DNA of 64,000 nt from Flavobacteriaceae bacterium. GTDB lineage: Bacteria > Bacteroidota > Bacteroidia > Flavobacteriales > Flavobacteriaceae. Shown here one piece after another: positions 10,523 through 20,694 of the stretch (its first letter is position 1; each line of letters begins with the position of its first letter). Position numbers and translations under genes: made by a program. The notes below the pieces were generated by a model that saw nothing but the letters and a program-made list of their open reading frames with translations, did not search any database and was not told the DNA's origin. Where the stretch lies: assembly GCA_018699935.1 (NCBI GenBank), contig JABISF010000034.1:1-64000 (forward strand). The letters run 5' to 3'.

Positions 10523-11851
10523 TCAAGCTTTGCCATAGGCTTCTTTTACAAAGGTGTCAAAACTTACTTTTTTTACTTTAAGCGGTGCTTCTGCCTTGAA
10601 AAAATTTAACATTTTAGAGGTCATCAATTGATCGGATATTCTTCGGGATTCCTCTGGATTTTGAAGAATGTTTCCAACGATCCCATCCAATTGCTCCTGT
10701 TCGGGTTGCTGCCCGTATTGCATCATTTGGTTACGCACCAAATCGGCCGTAAAATCTTTTAATTCCTCAAAATTGAGTTCCAACTTATTGTCTTCAATAA
10801 TTTTCCCTTCGATCAGTTGGTAACGAATTCCTTTTTCGGAGCGGTCGTATTCTGCTATAGCCTCTTCCGCACTCAAGGTTTCTTTTCCTGAAGTCTGCAT
10901 CCACTTTTTAAGGAAATCGGCAGGAAGATCGAATTTGGTTTTTTCTACCAAACATTCAGTCACATCGTTGAGCAATTTTTGGTCAGATTGAGAAACAAAT
11001 TGTTGCTCCATTCCTTCTTTAACCTTGAGACGTAATTCTTTTTCGGAAGTCACGGTTCCAGCCTCGTATAATTTGTCAAACAACTCTTGATTGAGTTCTG
11101 CCAATACACGTTGATTGACTTCTTTCAAGCTAACTTCCAAAGTACCTTTTAAATCTGCCAACGCAGCGTCCTCCAATTTCAAAATTTTCTTCACCGTAGC
11201 ATCATCTTGAAACAAACCCTTTATATCTAGTGTGAGGGTATCGCTGGTGGTGGCTGCTTTCAGCGCAGTAATTGCTTTTTTAGCCTTAATATCTGCCAAG
11301 GTAAAGTTGGCGATGGTGTCTATTTCTAAATCAGTATTGACAAATTGAGCGGTAATTTCAAAATCCTTATTGGGGTGCGCTTGGGAAACCAATTTTCCAT
11401 ATTGTTTTCGGATATACGTAAGCTGCTCGTCAATCATTTTATCGCTGGCTTCAATCTGATGTTGGATTACCTTTTTGAGTACGTCCATACGCACCTCAAA
11501 TTGAGGGGCAATTCCCAGTTCAAAATCAAACTGCATTTGGTCTGCTTTCCAATCAAATGCTTCATTGGGAGCTTTGGGCAAGGGATTTCCTAACAAATCA
11601 ATTTTTTCTTCGCGCAAATAGGTCTCCAGTTGTTCACGGAGGATTTTGTTGACTTCATCAGCAGTAACTGCCGTTTCGTACTGTTTTTTGATCATTCCCA
11701 TCGGCACGTGTCCTTTGCGAAATCCCGGTATGTTGGCGTTTTTTCGATAGTCGTTTAAAACACGTGCTACTTTATCGCCAAAATCTTTTCGATCTAGTGA
11801 AATGTTAATAACGGCATTCAGGGCATCAATATCTGTTCTGGTAATGTTCAT
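10523..11851 (-). CDS. tig: Trigger factor
   Basis: NIPGFRKGHVPMGMIKKQYE; gene order tig-clpP-clpX; start at MNITRTDIDALNAVI. Confidence 0.93.
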   Translation of the reverse strand: MNITRTDIDALNAVINISLDRKDFGDKVARVLNDYRKNANIPGFRKGHVPMGMIKKQYETAVTADEVNKILREQLETYLREEKIDLLGNPLPKAPNEAFDWKADQMQFDFELGIAPQFEVRMDVLKKVIQHQIEASDKMIDEQLTYIRKQYGKLVSQAHPNKDFEITAQFVNTDLEIDTIANFTLADIKAKKAITALKAATTSDTLTLDIKGLFQDDATVKKILKLEDAALADLKGTLEVSLKEVNQRVLAELNQELFDKLYEAGTVTSEKELRLKVKEGMEQQFVSQSDQKLLNDVTECLVEKTKFDLPADFLKKWMQTSGKETLSAEEAIAEYDRSEKGIRYQLIEGKIIEDNKLELNFEELKDFTADLVRNQMMQYGQQPEQEQLDGIVGNILQNPEESRRISDQLMTSKMLNFFKAEAPLKVKKVSFDTFVKEAYGKA

Positions 11852-12095
11852 TAGTATTGGAAATTTAGGGCGCAAAAGTACAATATTTTATACGCTTCAA
11901 CAAGTATAATCAGCAAATCAAAAGCTAGGGTGCTGAATTATTTTAATTTTTTATATCCCCCACAAAATGTAAGAAAACCATTTCCAGTCCAATTCTAGCT
12001 TACGCTATAATGGAGTTTTGATTCTTCATTTAAGGTAAACTTCCATAAAATCGTGATAAAAACAAAAAATTGAAAAAAGGATGTTAAAATAATTT

Positions 12096-12103
12096 TATAT
12101 TTG
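12096..12103 (+). promoter_or_regulatory. Promoter -7 element TATATTTG upstream of rpsP
   Basis: TTG at 12070-12072, N23, TATATTTG. Confidence 0.6.
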
Positions 12104-12123
12104 CAGCCCGGAATTAATAATCC

Positions 12124-12140
12124 GTGGATCGGGAATCCAC
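12124..12140 (+). promoter_or_regulatory. Leader hairpin GTGGAT-CGGGA-ATCCAC in the rpsP 5' UTR
   Basis: Perfect 6-bp stem, 5-nt loop, 15 nt before the rpsP ATG and 21 nt after the -7 element. Confidence 0.5.
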
Positions 12141-12155
12141 ACAAATTAATATGTT

Positions 12156-12836
12156 ATGCCAGTAAAAATAAGACTTCAAAGACACGGTAAAAAAGGAAAA
12201 CCTTTTTATTGGGTTGTTGCCGCAGATGCACGCGCCAAAAGAGATGGGCGTTTTTTAGAAAAATTAGGAACGTACAATCCCAACACCAATCCTGCCACTG
12301 TGGACATTAAAGTGGACGAAACGGTAAAATGGCTAGAAAACGGTGCACAACCAACAGATACGGCCAAAACACTGCTTTCTTACAAAGGAATTTTGTTGAA
12401 ACACCACTTGAATGGTGGAGTCAGAAAAGGCGCATTGACGGAAGAACAAGCAGCGAAAAAATTCGAAGCTTGGTTGGAAGAAAAAAATGCCAAAATTCAA
12501 TCGAAAAAAGATTCGTTGAAGGATGAGGATGCCACTGCTAGAGCTCATCGTCTTGCTGCTGAAAAAGAAGTGAACAGCAAACGAGAAGAAGCTGCCGCTG
12601 CTGCCGTAGCCGAAATTGCTGCTGCCGAAGCTGCTGCACAAGCCGAAGCGGAAGCTGTTACCGAGGAAGCTGCTGTTGAAGAAACTGCTGCTGTTGAAGA
12701 AACTCCTGCTGTTGAAGAAACTCCTGCTGTTGAAGAAACTCCTGCTGTTGAAGAAGTTGTTGCGGAAGCAACGGCTGCTCCTGCTGAGGAAGAAAGCGCA
12801 ACAGAGGCTAAAGAAGACGACGCTAAAGAAGCATAG
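12156..12836 (+). CDS. rpsP: 30S ribosomal protein S16 with long Ala/Glu-rich C-terminal extension
   Basis: MPVKIRLQRHGKKGKPFYWVVAADARAKRDGRFLEKLGTYNP; 226 aa with repeated VEETPA units. Confidence 0.95.
   Translation: MPVKIRLQRHGKKGKPFYWVVAADARAKRDGRFLEKLGTYNPNTNPATVDIKVDETVKWLENGAQPTDTAKTLLSYKGILLKHHLNGGVRKGALTEEQAAKKFEAWLEEKNAKIQSKKDSLKDEDATARAHRLAAEKEVNSKREEAAAAAVAEIAAAEAAAQAEAEAVTEEAAVEETAAVEETPAVEETPAVEETPAVEEVVAEATAAPAEEESATEAKEDDAKEA
12675..12764 (+). repeat. 18-bp tandem repeat (GTTGAAGAAACTCCTGCT), about 5 units in the rpsP 3' part
   Basis: Units at 12675, 12693, 12711, 12729, and a degenerate unit at 12747. Confidence 0.92.
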
Positions 12837-12845
12837 TCTTTTATC

Positions 12846-13367
12846 ATGCTAAAAGAAGCCTGTTTTTACCTCGGTACCATCGTTGGGAAATACAGCTTTA
12901 AAGGAGAAGTCCTCGTCAAAGTGGACAGCGACACTCCCGAATTATACACCACATTGGAATCCGTCTTTGTAGAGCAATCTACAGGACTGGTTCCTTTTTT
13001 TATTGAAAAATGTCAGCTTCACAAATCTGCGCTATTGCGTATTGCTTTTGAAGATGTTAGCTCTGAAGCCATCGCCAATACGCTCCTTAAAAAGGATTTG
13101 TATTTACCCTTGGAGTTACTGCCTAAATTATCCGGCAATCGGTTTTATTATCACGAAGTCATCGGTTTTTCCGTCTATGACGGCGAAGCGCTTTTGGGAA
13201 GTATCAGCAGTGTCCAAGATCAAGGAAGTCAAGATTTGTTTGAAATTGATCAAGCGGGAAAAACCATACTGGTTCCGGTACATGATGATTTCATCAAAAA
13301 ACTCGACCGCAATTCAAAAAGTATTCACCTCAACCTACCTGAGGGTTTTTTAGATTTGTTTGAATAA
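12846..13367 (+). CDS. rimM: Ribosome maturation factor RimM
   Basis: YLGTIVGKYSFKGEVLVKVDSD; FYYHEVIGFSVYD; ILVPVHDDFI; follows rpsP. Confidence 0.92.
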   Translation: MLKEACFYLGTIVGKYSFKGEVLVKVDSDTPELYTTLESVFVEQSTGLVPFFIEKCQLHKSALLRIAFEDVSSEAIANTLLKKDLYLPLELLPKLSGNRFYYHEVIGFSVYDGEALLGSISSVQDQGSQDLFEIDQAGKTILVPVHDDFIKKLDRNSKSIHLNLPEGFLDLFE

Positions 13368-13376
13368 ACGTTATTC

Positions 13377-15767
13377 TTAGAAGTAGAGTACAAATCCAAA
13401 AGAAGGTAAAGGAACACTGTTTTCCTCCTCTGCACTAACTTGAACTAAATTTTGCGGAGTTATAATCACTCCTTCGGAATCACGCGCCAATCCATAACTG
13501 GGAGGGCTGGGATTGGGTTGTGCCAAAAAGTTTTGTATTTCAAAATAAAAATTAAAAGAGGTTTTCTTAAAATTCCATTTTTTATCAATGCGAAGATCAG
13601 CGATGCTAAAAGGGGTCAAGGTCAAATCGCCCAAACGGTCATAATCTAAAATAATTTCTGGATAGGCCGCCAACGAAGCCACCGTATCCACAGGAACATA
13701 AGGCGTGCTTCCGGCATAACGCCAACGCGTACTCAACTCCCAATTTTTAGGCAATTTATAACCTCCTGTAAAAGACATGAGCTGTCGACTGTCCCAAACC
13801 GAAGGGCGGGTTTTTCCATCCAGTCCGCTAAATTCACTTTTAAAATAGGTGTAGGCAAAAATCCCGTAGAAGCGTTTGCTCAACTTTTGTTGAAACAAAA
13901 CTTCCACCCCTCGACTGCTTCCTGCTCCGGTAGAAACAATCGCTTCATTTCCAAAAACCTCAAATCCACCGCCCTTGTTGGCCAAAGAAACTCCATCGAT
14001 AAGGGAAATGGGATAGCGATCGTACTGCTTGATAAAACCCTCCACAGTAAATCGGGAAGTGGGAGATAAATTGTACTCCAATCCACTCACAAAATGATCA
14101 CTTTGGGTGTATGCTGCGTCTTGATTTACAAATTCACCACGCTGGTTTTGGAAGCCCAGTGTAGTGTAGGTTGGGATTTTATAATAACGCCCCAAAGAGG
14201 CATTCAGTTTCCATTTTTTATCCGTTGTCAAAGCATAAGAAAACGATAGTCGGGGAGAAATATTGTTTGCCAAATTAGCGCCTTTGGAAAAACTATCCGC
14301 ATCGGTACGGAGGCCAAACGAAAAATTCAACCGCTCGTTTAAAAAATCCCGAGTTCCTTTCAAATGAAATCCGTATTTTAAAAAGGAAAGTGTGGTATCA
14401 TAGGCAATATTGTAATAAGGAATGACAGTGGCATTGCTGTAGTTGGATTGTTGCAAATTAAAGCCCACCGACCATTTCCAAAAATCAGTGAAATGGGTGG
14501 TTTGATAACGCAGCTTGGTTTCCCATTCGTAGGCATCATTTTGAAAACTCAACCCTTCTTTTTGAACATTGTCGTCGAAGCGGGACACAACGTTCTGCAA
14601 ACGATTGGAACTTAAGGCTGTGGTCATATAGCCTTTTCCGCTTTTGTAATTTCTTTTCCAAGAAAGCCCCACGGCCGTACTGCGTTGGTCGATGATGGGC
14701 ACCTGATCCAAAGTGGCTTGTTGCTCGGCATCAAAACTGTCGGGGGCCTTGACCGAAAAATCGTCAATGGCACCGATCCCCAAAAAAGTAAGGCTGTTGT
14801 AGGCATCTATTTCATGTTTGATTTTCCATTGATAGTCCCAATAATCGGGGCGTATGGGCAAACCAATCAACTCAAAAAGAAATTGTAAATAACTCCGCCG
14901 CGCCGAAAAAAGAAAAGTGGTTTTTGCGGGTTTACTTTTATCTTTTCGAAACATAGGCCCTTCCAAAGTAATCCCAGCTTCGGAGGCGCCCAAACGGAAA
15001 TTTCCACCAAAGGAGTTGGCATCGCCCTCCCGTTGTTCAAAAGACAACACTCCAGACAGCGCGTTGTCATATTCGGCACCAAAGGCAGAGCTGGCCAAGG
15101 TGACCTCTCTGACAAAAGAAACGTTGACCATCCCCACCGGACCTCCGGCACTGCCCTGGGTACTAAAATGGTTGATGTTGGGAATTTCAATACCGTCCAA
15201 ATAATAAACCGTTTCATTGGGAGCTCCCCCGCGTATGATGATGTCGTTTCGGAAGCCGCCAATGGAAGGAGAAATTCCCGGTAAGCTTTGCACCACCTTC
15301 GTAATGTCGTTGTTTCCCCCCGGATAGGTTTCAATTTCTACCGCCGAAAAAGTTTGGGTGGACAAGGGAGTTTCTTTGGTGGTGCGGAATGGACTTTGAC
15401 GGACTACAACTTCGTCCAAAAGATCGGAAGCTTCTGCCAGTTCAAAATACAAAGGAGCGTTTCCCACCGATTTGACAATGACATTAAAAAGCGTTTGGGT
15501 TTCAAAACCTAAATAACTCACCGAAATATTATAGGACAAGGGAGGTATATTTTCAATGGTAAAATATCCTTCCAAATCGGTCACTACGCCCAAAGTTGTA
15601 CCGTCTATCACGACCGTGGCACCCTCCAAGGGAAACTGACTTTGCGCATCCATTACCCTTCCGCTGATCGCTCCTGTATTTTGCGCCCAAAGCACAGAAA
15701 AGCTCAGAAAAGTGAAAAGAAAAAACAGTTTTTTGTAAACCCCTTGCCGCCCTTGTAGTAAATTCAT
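13377..15767 (-). CDS. TonB-dependent receptor with CarboxypepD_reg-like N-terminus
   Basis: ISGRVMDAQSQFPLEGATVVIDGTTLGVVTDLEGYF; plug FRNDIIIRGGAPNETVYYLDGIEIPNINHF; beta-barrel repeats. Confidence 0.9.
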   Translation of the reverse strand: MNLLQGRQGVYKKLFFLFTFLSFSVLWAQNTGAISGRVMDAQSQFPLEGATVVIDGTTLGVVTDLEGYFTIENIPPLSYNISVSYLGFETQTLFNVIVKSVGNAPLYFELAEASDLLDEVVVRQSPFRTTKETPLSTQTFSAVEIETYPGGNNDITKVVQSLPGISPSIGGFRNDIIIRGGAPNETVYYLDGIEIPNINHFSTQGSAGGPVGMVNVSFVREVTLASSAFGAEYDNALSGVLSFEQREGDANSFGGNFRLGASEAGITLEGPMFRKDKSKPAKTTFLFSARRSYLQFLFELIGLPIRPDYWDYQWKIKHEIDAYNSLTFLGIGAIDDFSVKAPDSFDAEQQATLDQVPIIDQRSTAVGLSWKRNYKSGKGYMTTALSSNRLQNVVSRFDDNVQKEGLSFQNDAYEWETKLRYQTTHFTDFWKWSVGFNLQQSNYSNATVIPYYNIAYDTTLSFLKYGFHLKGTRDFLNERLNFSFGLRTDADSFSKGANLANNISPRLSFSYALTTDKKWKLNASLGRYYKIPTYTTLGFQNQRGEFVNQDAAYTQSDHFVSGLEYNLSPTSRFTVEGFIKQYDRYPISLIDGVSLANKGGGFEVFGNEAIVSTGAGSSRGVEVLFQQKLSKRFYGIFAYTYFKSEFSGLDGKTRPSVWDSRQLMSFTGGYKLPKNWELSTRWRYAGSTPYVPVDTVASLAAYPEIILDYDRLGDLTLTPFSIADLRIDKKWNFKKTSFNFYFEIQNFLAQPNPSPPSYGLARDSEGVIITPQNLVQVSAEEENSVPLPSFGFVLYF

Positions 15768-15870
15768 TTTAATAAATTATTTGTACAAAAATAAGATATT
15801 TAAAAATCGGATAAAACATTTTGTTTAATTTTTTTGTTTATTAGTTAAACATTTTTATTAATTTTGAAAC

Positions 15871-16299
15871 ATGATAGAACAACGAAGAGATTTTTTAAGA
15901 AAAGCCTGTGCACCTGTAGTGATGACCGTTTTGGGGATACCCATGATCGAGGCTTGTAGTACAGAAGAGGTCGAAGACAGTGCCATGGGAGCTACCCCAT
16001 TGACCCCATCCGAACCCTTAATACTAAACATTAGCGAAGGGGATTTGTCCGCGTTGAAAACCGTAGGCGGGTGGATCAACTACACCGCCAAAGACCTTTT
16101 GATGGTTCGTATTGACCAAGCAACGATTCGAGTGTTTAACAATCGTTGTCCGCATCAAGGGGCAAGAGACCAATGGACTTTTGATGGAAGTTCATTTACG
16201 TGTACCAATCACAACAATTCTTATGAAAACAGCTGCTCCGGCCAGCTCCAATGCTACAATGCTTCTTTGGATGGTGATGTACTGACCATCACTCCTTAA
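15871..16299 (+). CDS. Rieske (2Fe-2S) domain protein with Tat/lipobox-like N-terminus
   Basis: RRDFLRKACAP N-terminus; NRCPHQGARD and CTNHNNSY Rieske boxes. Confidence 0.85.
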   Translation: MIEQRRDFLRKACAPVVMTVLGIPMIEACSTEEVEDSAMGATPLTPSEPLILNISEGDLSALKTVGGWINYTAKDLLMVRIDQATIRVFNNRCPHQGARDQWTFDGSSFTCTNHNNSYENSCSGQLQCYNASLDGDVLTITP

Positions 16300-16883
16300 G
16301 GTTGTTTCTTTTTCGCAGACTTGCGTTCTAATTTGCGCTGTTCCTTTTCCTGCTGCGTTTTTAACGACTCTCTTTGTTCGAGTTCCTTGGTCTCTTGATT
16401 CAATTGATACTGTTCGCGAAGCTCCAATACTTCTTCCCCCGTCAATTTTTCTTGATCGGACGCTTGCAGCGAAACATCATCCACCTTAAAATTGGCATAA
16501 CGGGTTTGTTTTCGCATAATCTCCCGTGCCGCCTTTAAATTATAATACAGCCCCGGATCGATCATTTTGTTGGCAACATAGTGTTCTTTCTTTGCTTTAT
16601 CCCAACGGACAAAAATAAATCCTCCTGTGACCGAATCCAGCGTAACACGATAGACTCGGGCATTGTTCGCCAAGGTTTGATAAATCACTATCTTTTCTGG
16701 GACATAACCCGCATTGTACAACAATTCTGACACAAAAGCCTGTTGCCCTTCCAAAGAAGGATCTTTGGCAATGTCCTCATAATACACTTCATCGGTATTA
16801 TTTTCTTGACCCATGAGTGGAAGGTTCGGTAGTACCAAGATCAGAAATAGGAGTCTAAACTTCAACAGGGGTTGGTTGTTCAT
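16296..16883 (-). CDS. Secreted conserved hypothetical protein (charged C-terminus)
   Basis: Signal peptide MNNQPLLKFRLLFLILVLPNLPLMGQ; Lys/Glu-rich tail; start moved to residue 36 of the ORF. Confidence 0.7.
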   Translation of the reverse strand: MNNQPLLKFRLLFLILVLPNLPLMGQENNTDEVYYEDIAKDPSLEGQQAFVSELLYNAGYVPEKIVIYQTLANNARVYRVTLDSVTGGFIFVRWDKAKKEHYVANKMIDPGLYYNLKAAREIMRKQTRYANFKVDDVSLQASDQEKLTGEEVLELREQYQLNQETKELEQRESLKTQQEKEQRKLERKSAKKKQP

Positions 16884-17532
16884 TGCTTTTTGAAAAAAAG
16901 TAAATGACCATAACATCTCCCAAAATGTATAAAATCTCTGATTCAAGATTGTAAAACGAGTCATCAAAATAAAAATATTTATAAGCACTAAACAAATTGG
17001 AAAGTAAGAAACAAATCGCTCCTAAAAAAATGGGAAGCCGATCTTTTTTGGGATGGTTGATAAAAAAAACAAAAGAAATAGTACAAAAAAATAGTATCAC
17101 TATTGCGTGTATTATTTCAATAAAAACTTCGAATACAAGTAATGAATAAATATCTTGGAAAATAACAAAACAATAGGAACCAAAAAGAATAAATCCCAAA
17201 AAGTATGACGGTAAAAGATGTGTTTTGATTTTCTTAAAAATTAAATAGGTATAGACAAAAAAGGATAGGGAAGGAATTAAAATTCCTAAATAGAAAAACA
17301 CATTATTGTAAGCTTCAAATTGGGTGAGAACCCCATAGCTCGACAACAATAAAGCTAACAAAATTAAGGGTTTAAATTTACTTACTCTAGAGCCATAAAA
17401 ATAAACCAACACCAAATCAACCAATGGTCTAGAAACAACCCTAATAATTGGGATGTTTATTTCAATAAAAACTAAATCGCAAACAGCAATTACAAGGAGT
17501 AAGCCAAGAGAAAGGTTTTTGTGAAATGTCAT
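16855..17532 (-). CDS. Multi-TM membrane protein, possibly YhhN/TMEM86-like
   Basis: Hydrophobic throughout; shares layout and a KDR-x3-F-x-G segment with its neighbour at 17559. Confidence 0.55.
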   Translation of the reverse strand: MTFHKNLSLGLLLVIAVCDLVFIEINIPIIRVVSRPLVDLVLVYFYGSRVSKFKPLILLALLLSSYGVLTQFEAYNNVFFYLGILIPSLSFFVYTYLIFKKIKTHLLPSYFLGFILFGSYCFVIFQDIYSLLVFEVFIEIIHAIVILFFCTISFVFFINHPKKDRLPIFLGAICFLLSNLFSAYKYFYFDDSFYNLESEILYILGDVMVIYFFSKSNEQPTPVEV

Positions 17533-17558
17533 GAACCTTATTCTTCATAGTTTCCGAT

Positions 17559-18212
17559 TTAAAATCTAATAAAATTATAGAGGATAAATAATAGACCGAT
17601 ACTGTATGTAAGTATTATTGGGAAGGTGATTTTGTCGGCATGAAAATAGTATTTGTTATAGGTCAGCATGACATCACGAATGGAAAAAACCAAGACACCA
17701 AAAAACAGGAAAAACCGATCCCAATTTGGACTTTGAAAAAAAAACATAATGGAAAGACACCCGAGATAACTGATCGTCAAACCATAGATCACCGCATAAA
17801 GCTTCATATCTTCCAAGTGAGGAAAAATATTCATTAAGAAAATAAGGAGATAGGAACCATACAAAACAGCTCCCATAAGAAACTCTCGAAGGGAAAAGTC
17901 CTTATGTTGTTCCTTGAAAGCAGCAATAAAAAAAACTTGCATGACCAAATAACTGGATACACTGAGCTTTCTGAACAGTAGTTTGGCATCAAATATTAAT
18001 AGAATATCTCCCAGCCATGCAAAAAATAATGCCAATACTACGTACTTATTGACTTCAGATACCGACGAGCAATACCACAAAAGGGCAGCAGGAATAATGA
18101 AAGAACGGGATACTATTGCGATGGAATTGGGGCAGAACGCATTTACTAAAGTTACGCCCAAAGCAACTAAAAAAAATAAGGCTAAATAACTATACTTAGG
18201 AAGACAAAACAT
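17559..18212 (-). CDS. Multi-TM membrane protein, YhhN (lysoplasmalogenase)-like
   Basis: VVLALFFAWLGDILLIF resembles the YhhN signature; paralogue-like to 16855..17532. Confidence 0.6.
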   Translation of the reverse strand: MFCLPKYSYLALFFLVALGVTLVNAFCPNSIAIVSRSFIIPAALLWYCSSVSEVNKYVVLALFFAWLGDILLIFDAKLLFRKLSVSSYLVMQVFFIAAFKEQHKDFSLREFLMGAVLYGSYLLIFLMNIFPHLEDMKLYAVIYGLTISYLGCLSIMFFFQSPNWDRFFLFFGVLVFSIRDVMLTYNKYYFHADKITFPIILTYSIGLLFILYNFIRF

Positions 18213-18235
18213 AGGGCAAGACGTTTCAAAATGAA

Positions 18236-20683
18236 CTAGTAATTAAAGATTAACTGTAAATGAAAATTGCGTCCTTTTTCGAAGGAATAATACCGCAGAC
18301 GGTTCAGATAATCAATGTAGGCAGTGTTGAAAATATTGTTTCCCATCATTCGCACGATGAAATTTTTCGAGTGTAATTTACCTAAAAAAATACTAATATC
18401 CATAGAAAAAAGTTGATAGCCCTTGGGGGGGGTACTTAAATCAATCTGTTGGGTTTGTATTTGCCCGTTCACAAGGAGCGGAAAATCAAAACGATCGTCG
18501 GGAAAACGATGCTGTTGGGCAACCCACAAATGGGACAAACGCCATTCCCATTTTTGGTTGGGAGTCACTGCCACCAATTGCGTTTTGGAGTTGAAGGGAG
18601 GAATACTAATTAAAGGGGTTTGGGAGTTTAAATCTTGTGCATGGATATAAGCGGTATCGTTGGTCAACCGAAAATGTTTATTGAATTGCCATTCGATGGA
18701 AGTATCTCCTCCAAAAATTCGGGTATCCGTAGCTTCGTACTTCCAAACCGGAAAAGCACCCCGCACGGTTTGTATCAGTCCTTGAGGAGCAATGAAAATA
18801 AAGTCGGTCGTATAGGCAAAATAGGGCGCAATATTCCAACGAAATGTGTTTTTATCCCGACCGACATCAAAAATCAACTTGTGCGAAATCTCTTTATTCA
18901 ATCGTAAATTCCCGTATTCAACGGTTGCCAACGAATGATGCAAACCATCACTAAAAAGCTCTGAGGCGTTGGGTGCGCGTTGGGTATGGACGTATGAAAA
19001 TCGATTCGAAATTTCTTTCTCTTTTGAGATCAATAGGAGGCCCGCATGGGCCGCAGTGGTTAGAAAACGCTTTTCGATATTCGCCAACAACTGACTGGAC
19101 AAATCAAGCACCACCGATTGGGCATAGTCTTGGTCGTAGCCTTGATCCAACCAATCGGAGCGATTGTAATATTTTTGAGCATCCCAAAGTTGGACGTCCA
19201 AACGAATTCCAGCATTCACCGCAAGTTGATTGTTGGGCTTGTAGGTACTCACAAAATAGGAGCCCGCCTGATATTTTAGATAATCGGGGATGAGTCGTTT
19301 TACACCGGTGGCAGGATCGGAAAAATTGTCTTGCAACACTGCATTCAATCCCGCTTCAAAACTCCAATTCATTCCCTCTTTCCAAGCGATGCTAGCATTC
19401 CAGCTATGGGTTTTAAGCATCATATCAATGGCGGGTAAATCACTCAAGCCGGAACGCCGAATGTCAAATTCCTGCCGATTGTTGGTTTGGAAACTGTAAT
19501 CCAAATTGATTTTGGTAGTGGTAGTAAGACGAAAATAGCCCGACGCATATAGGTTTTGGTGAAATCCTTCTTGCTTGGGTGCTCCAATAGCATATGAAAA
19601 TGGAGCCGTTCGAAGCGGCACGGGAGCCTCCAAGGCATTGAGCAAATCCTCCAAATTTCCAATGTGGGAAGCTCTGAGAATTCCTTGGGTGTTTTGATAG
19701 CGAGAAAAGCCTATTTCCCAACCGCTGTTAAAACGATGTAAGCCCAATCGCATTGAAAGATTGGCGGCTTTTAAACCTGTATTTAATAGTTCGTAATCCG
19801 GAGCATGGAAATCGCCAAACTGCTGATAACTCCCCTGAAATTTCATAAAAAAACCACTGACATAGGCTCGAGTCAATTGGGTGGCAACATTGCCTCCACG
19901 ACCATTGGTCGCTGCATTCATCAACGAACGACCGTAGAGGGTGTCTTTGACAGGAATACTAAAAGGACTCAACAAAATGGTACCACCGGCGGTGTCACCC
20001 CCGTACTTTAGTGCCGCCGCTCCTTTGATCAGTTGTATACTTTCAAAAGCATTGATGTCCAAGGAGGGCGCATGATCGGCACCCCATTCTTGATCCTGCA
20101 AGCGAATGCCATTGTTGACGATCCCCACCCGACTGCCAAACATTCCGTGAATGATGGGCTTGGCAATGGCATTCCCCGTTTTTAGGGTGGAAACGCCAGA
20201 AATACGCTCCAAGGCGGTGGCCAAACTTTCGCCGCTGCTCCGCTCCATATCCGCTCCTTCAATTTGGAATTGCTGGACACTTTCAGAGAGCTCTTTTTTC
20301 CGATGATCCACTACCACAATTTCATCCAAACTATTGATGTGATGCTCCAAATCGATGTTGAAATAAAAATGGGAATTTAGAGCAATGGATTTGGTTTGAG
20401 TTTCGCAAGCCACATGGGAGATTTGAAGTGTGATTTTTCCCGCACATAAATTTCTAATAAAATAATTTCCGTCTTCATCGGATTGCGCAAACTTCCCCTC
20501 TTGATTGGTCATAACCAAAGCGTCCACGATGGGCGTTCCATCGTGAAGATCGGTGATTTTTCCACTCAATGTAAATCCACACTGTTGCCCCGAGAGGCTT
20601 TGGGCTATGAAAAAGAACATCAGCGTTCCTCCCCTTACAAACATTGTTTTGATTTTGTTGATGCAGAAAAACATTGGGATCAA
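18236..20683 (-). CDS. TonB-dependent receptor
   Basis: FTLSGKITDLHDGTPIVDALVMTNQEGKF; plug ISGVSTLKTGNAIAKPIIHGMFGSRVGIVNNGIRLQDQEWGADHAPSLDIN; C-terminal ...FEKGRNFHLQLIFNY. Confidence 0.92.
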   Translation of the reverse strand: MIPMFFCINKIKTMFVRGGTLMFFFIAQSLSGQQCGFTLSGKITDLHDGTPIVDALVMTNQEGKFAQSDEDGNYFIRNLCAGKITLQISHVACETQTKSIALNSHFYFNIDLEHHINSLDEIVVVDHRKKELSESVQQFQIEGADMERSSGESLATALERISGVSTLKTGNAIAKPIIHGMFGSRVGIVNNGIRLQDQEWGADHAPSLDINAFESIQLIKGAAALKYGGDTAGGTILLSPFSIPVKDTLYGRSLMNAATNGRGGNVATQLTRAYVSGFFMKFQGSYQQFGDFHAPDYELLNTGLKAANLSMRLGLHRFNSGWEIGFSRYQNTQGILRASHIGNLEDLLNALEAPVPLRTAPFSYAIGAPKQEGFHQNLYASGYFRLTTTTKINLDYSFQTNNRQEFDIRRSGLSDLPAIDMMLKTHSWNASIAWKEGMNWSFEAGLNAVLQDNFSDPATGVKRLIPDYLKYQAGSYFVSTYKPNNQLAVNAGIRLDVQLWDAQKYYNRSDWLDQGYDQDYAQSVVLDLSSQLLANIEKRFLTTAAHAGLLLISKEKEISNRFSYVHTQRAPNASELFSDGLHHSLATVEYGNLRLNKEISHKLIFDVGRDKNTFRWNIAPYFAYTTDFIFIAPQGLIQTVRGAFPVWKYEATDTRIFGGDTSIEWQFNKHFRLTNDTAYIHAQDLNSQTPLISIPPFNSKTQLVAVTPNQKWEWRLSHLWVAQQHRFPDDRFDFPLLVNGQIQTQQIDLSTPPKGYQLFSMDISIFLGKLHSKNFIVRMMGNNIFNTAYIDYLNRLRYYSFEKGRNFHLQLIFNY

Positions 20684-20694
20684 AAAGCTAGAAA

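Noticed and set aside
12545-12852. Ser/Ala-rich and Leu/Lys-rich ORFs on both strands over the rpsP repeat
   Set aside because: Artefacts of the 18-bp tandem repeat translated in other frames.
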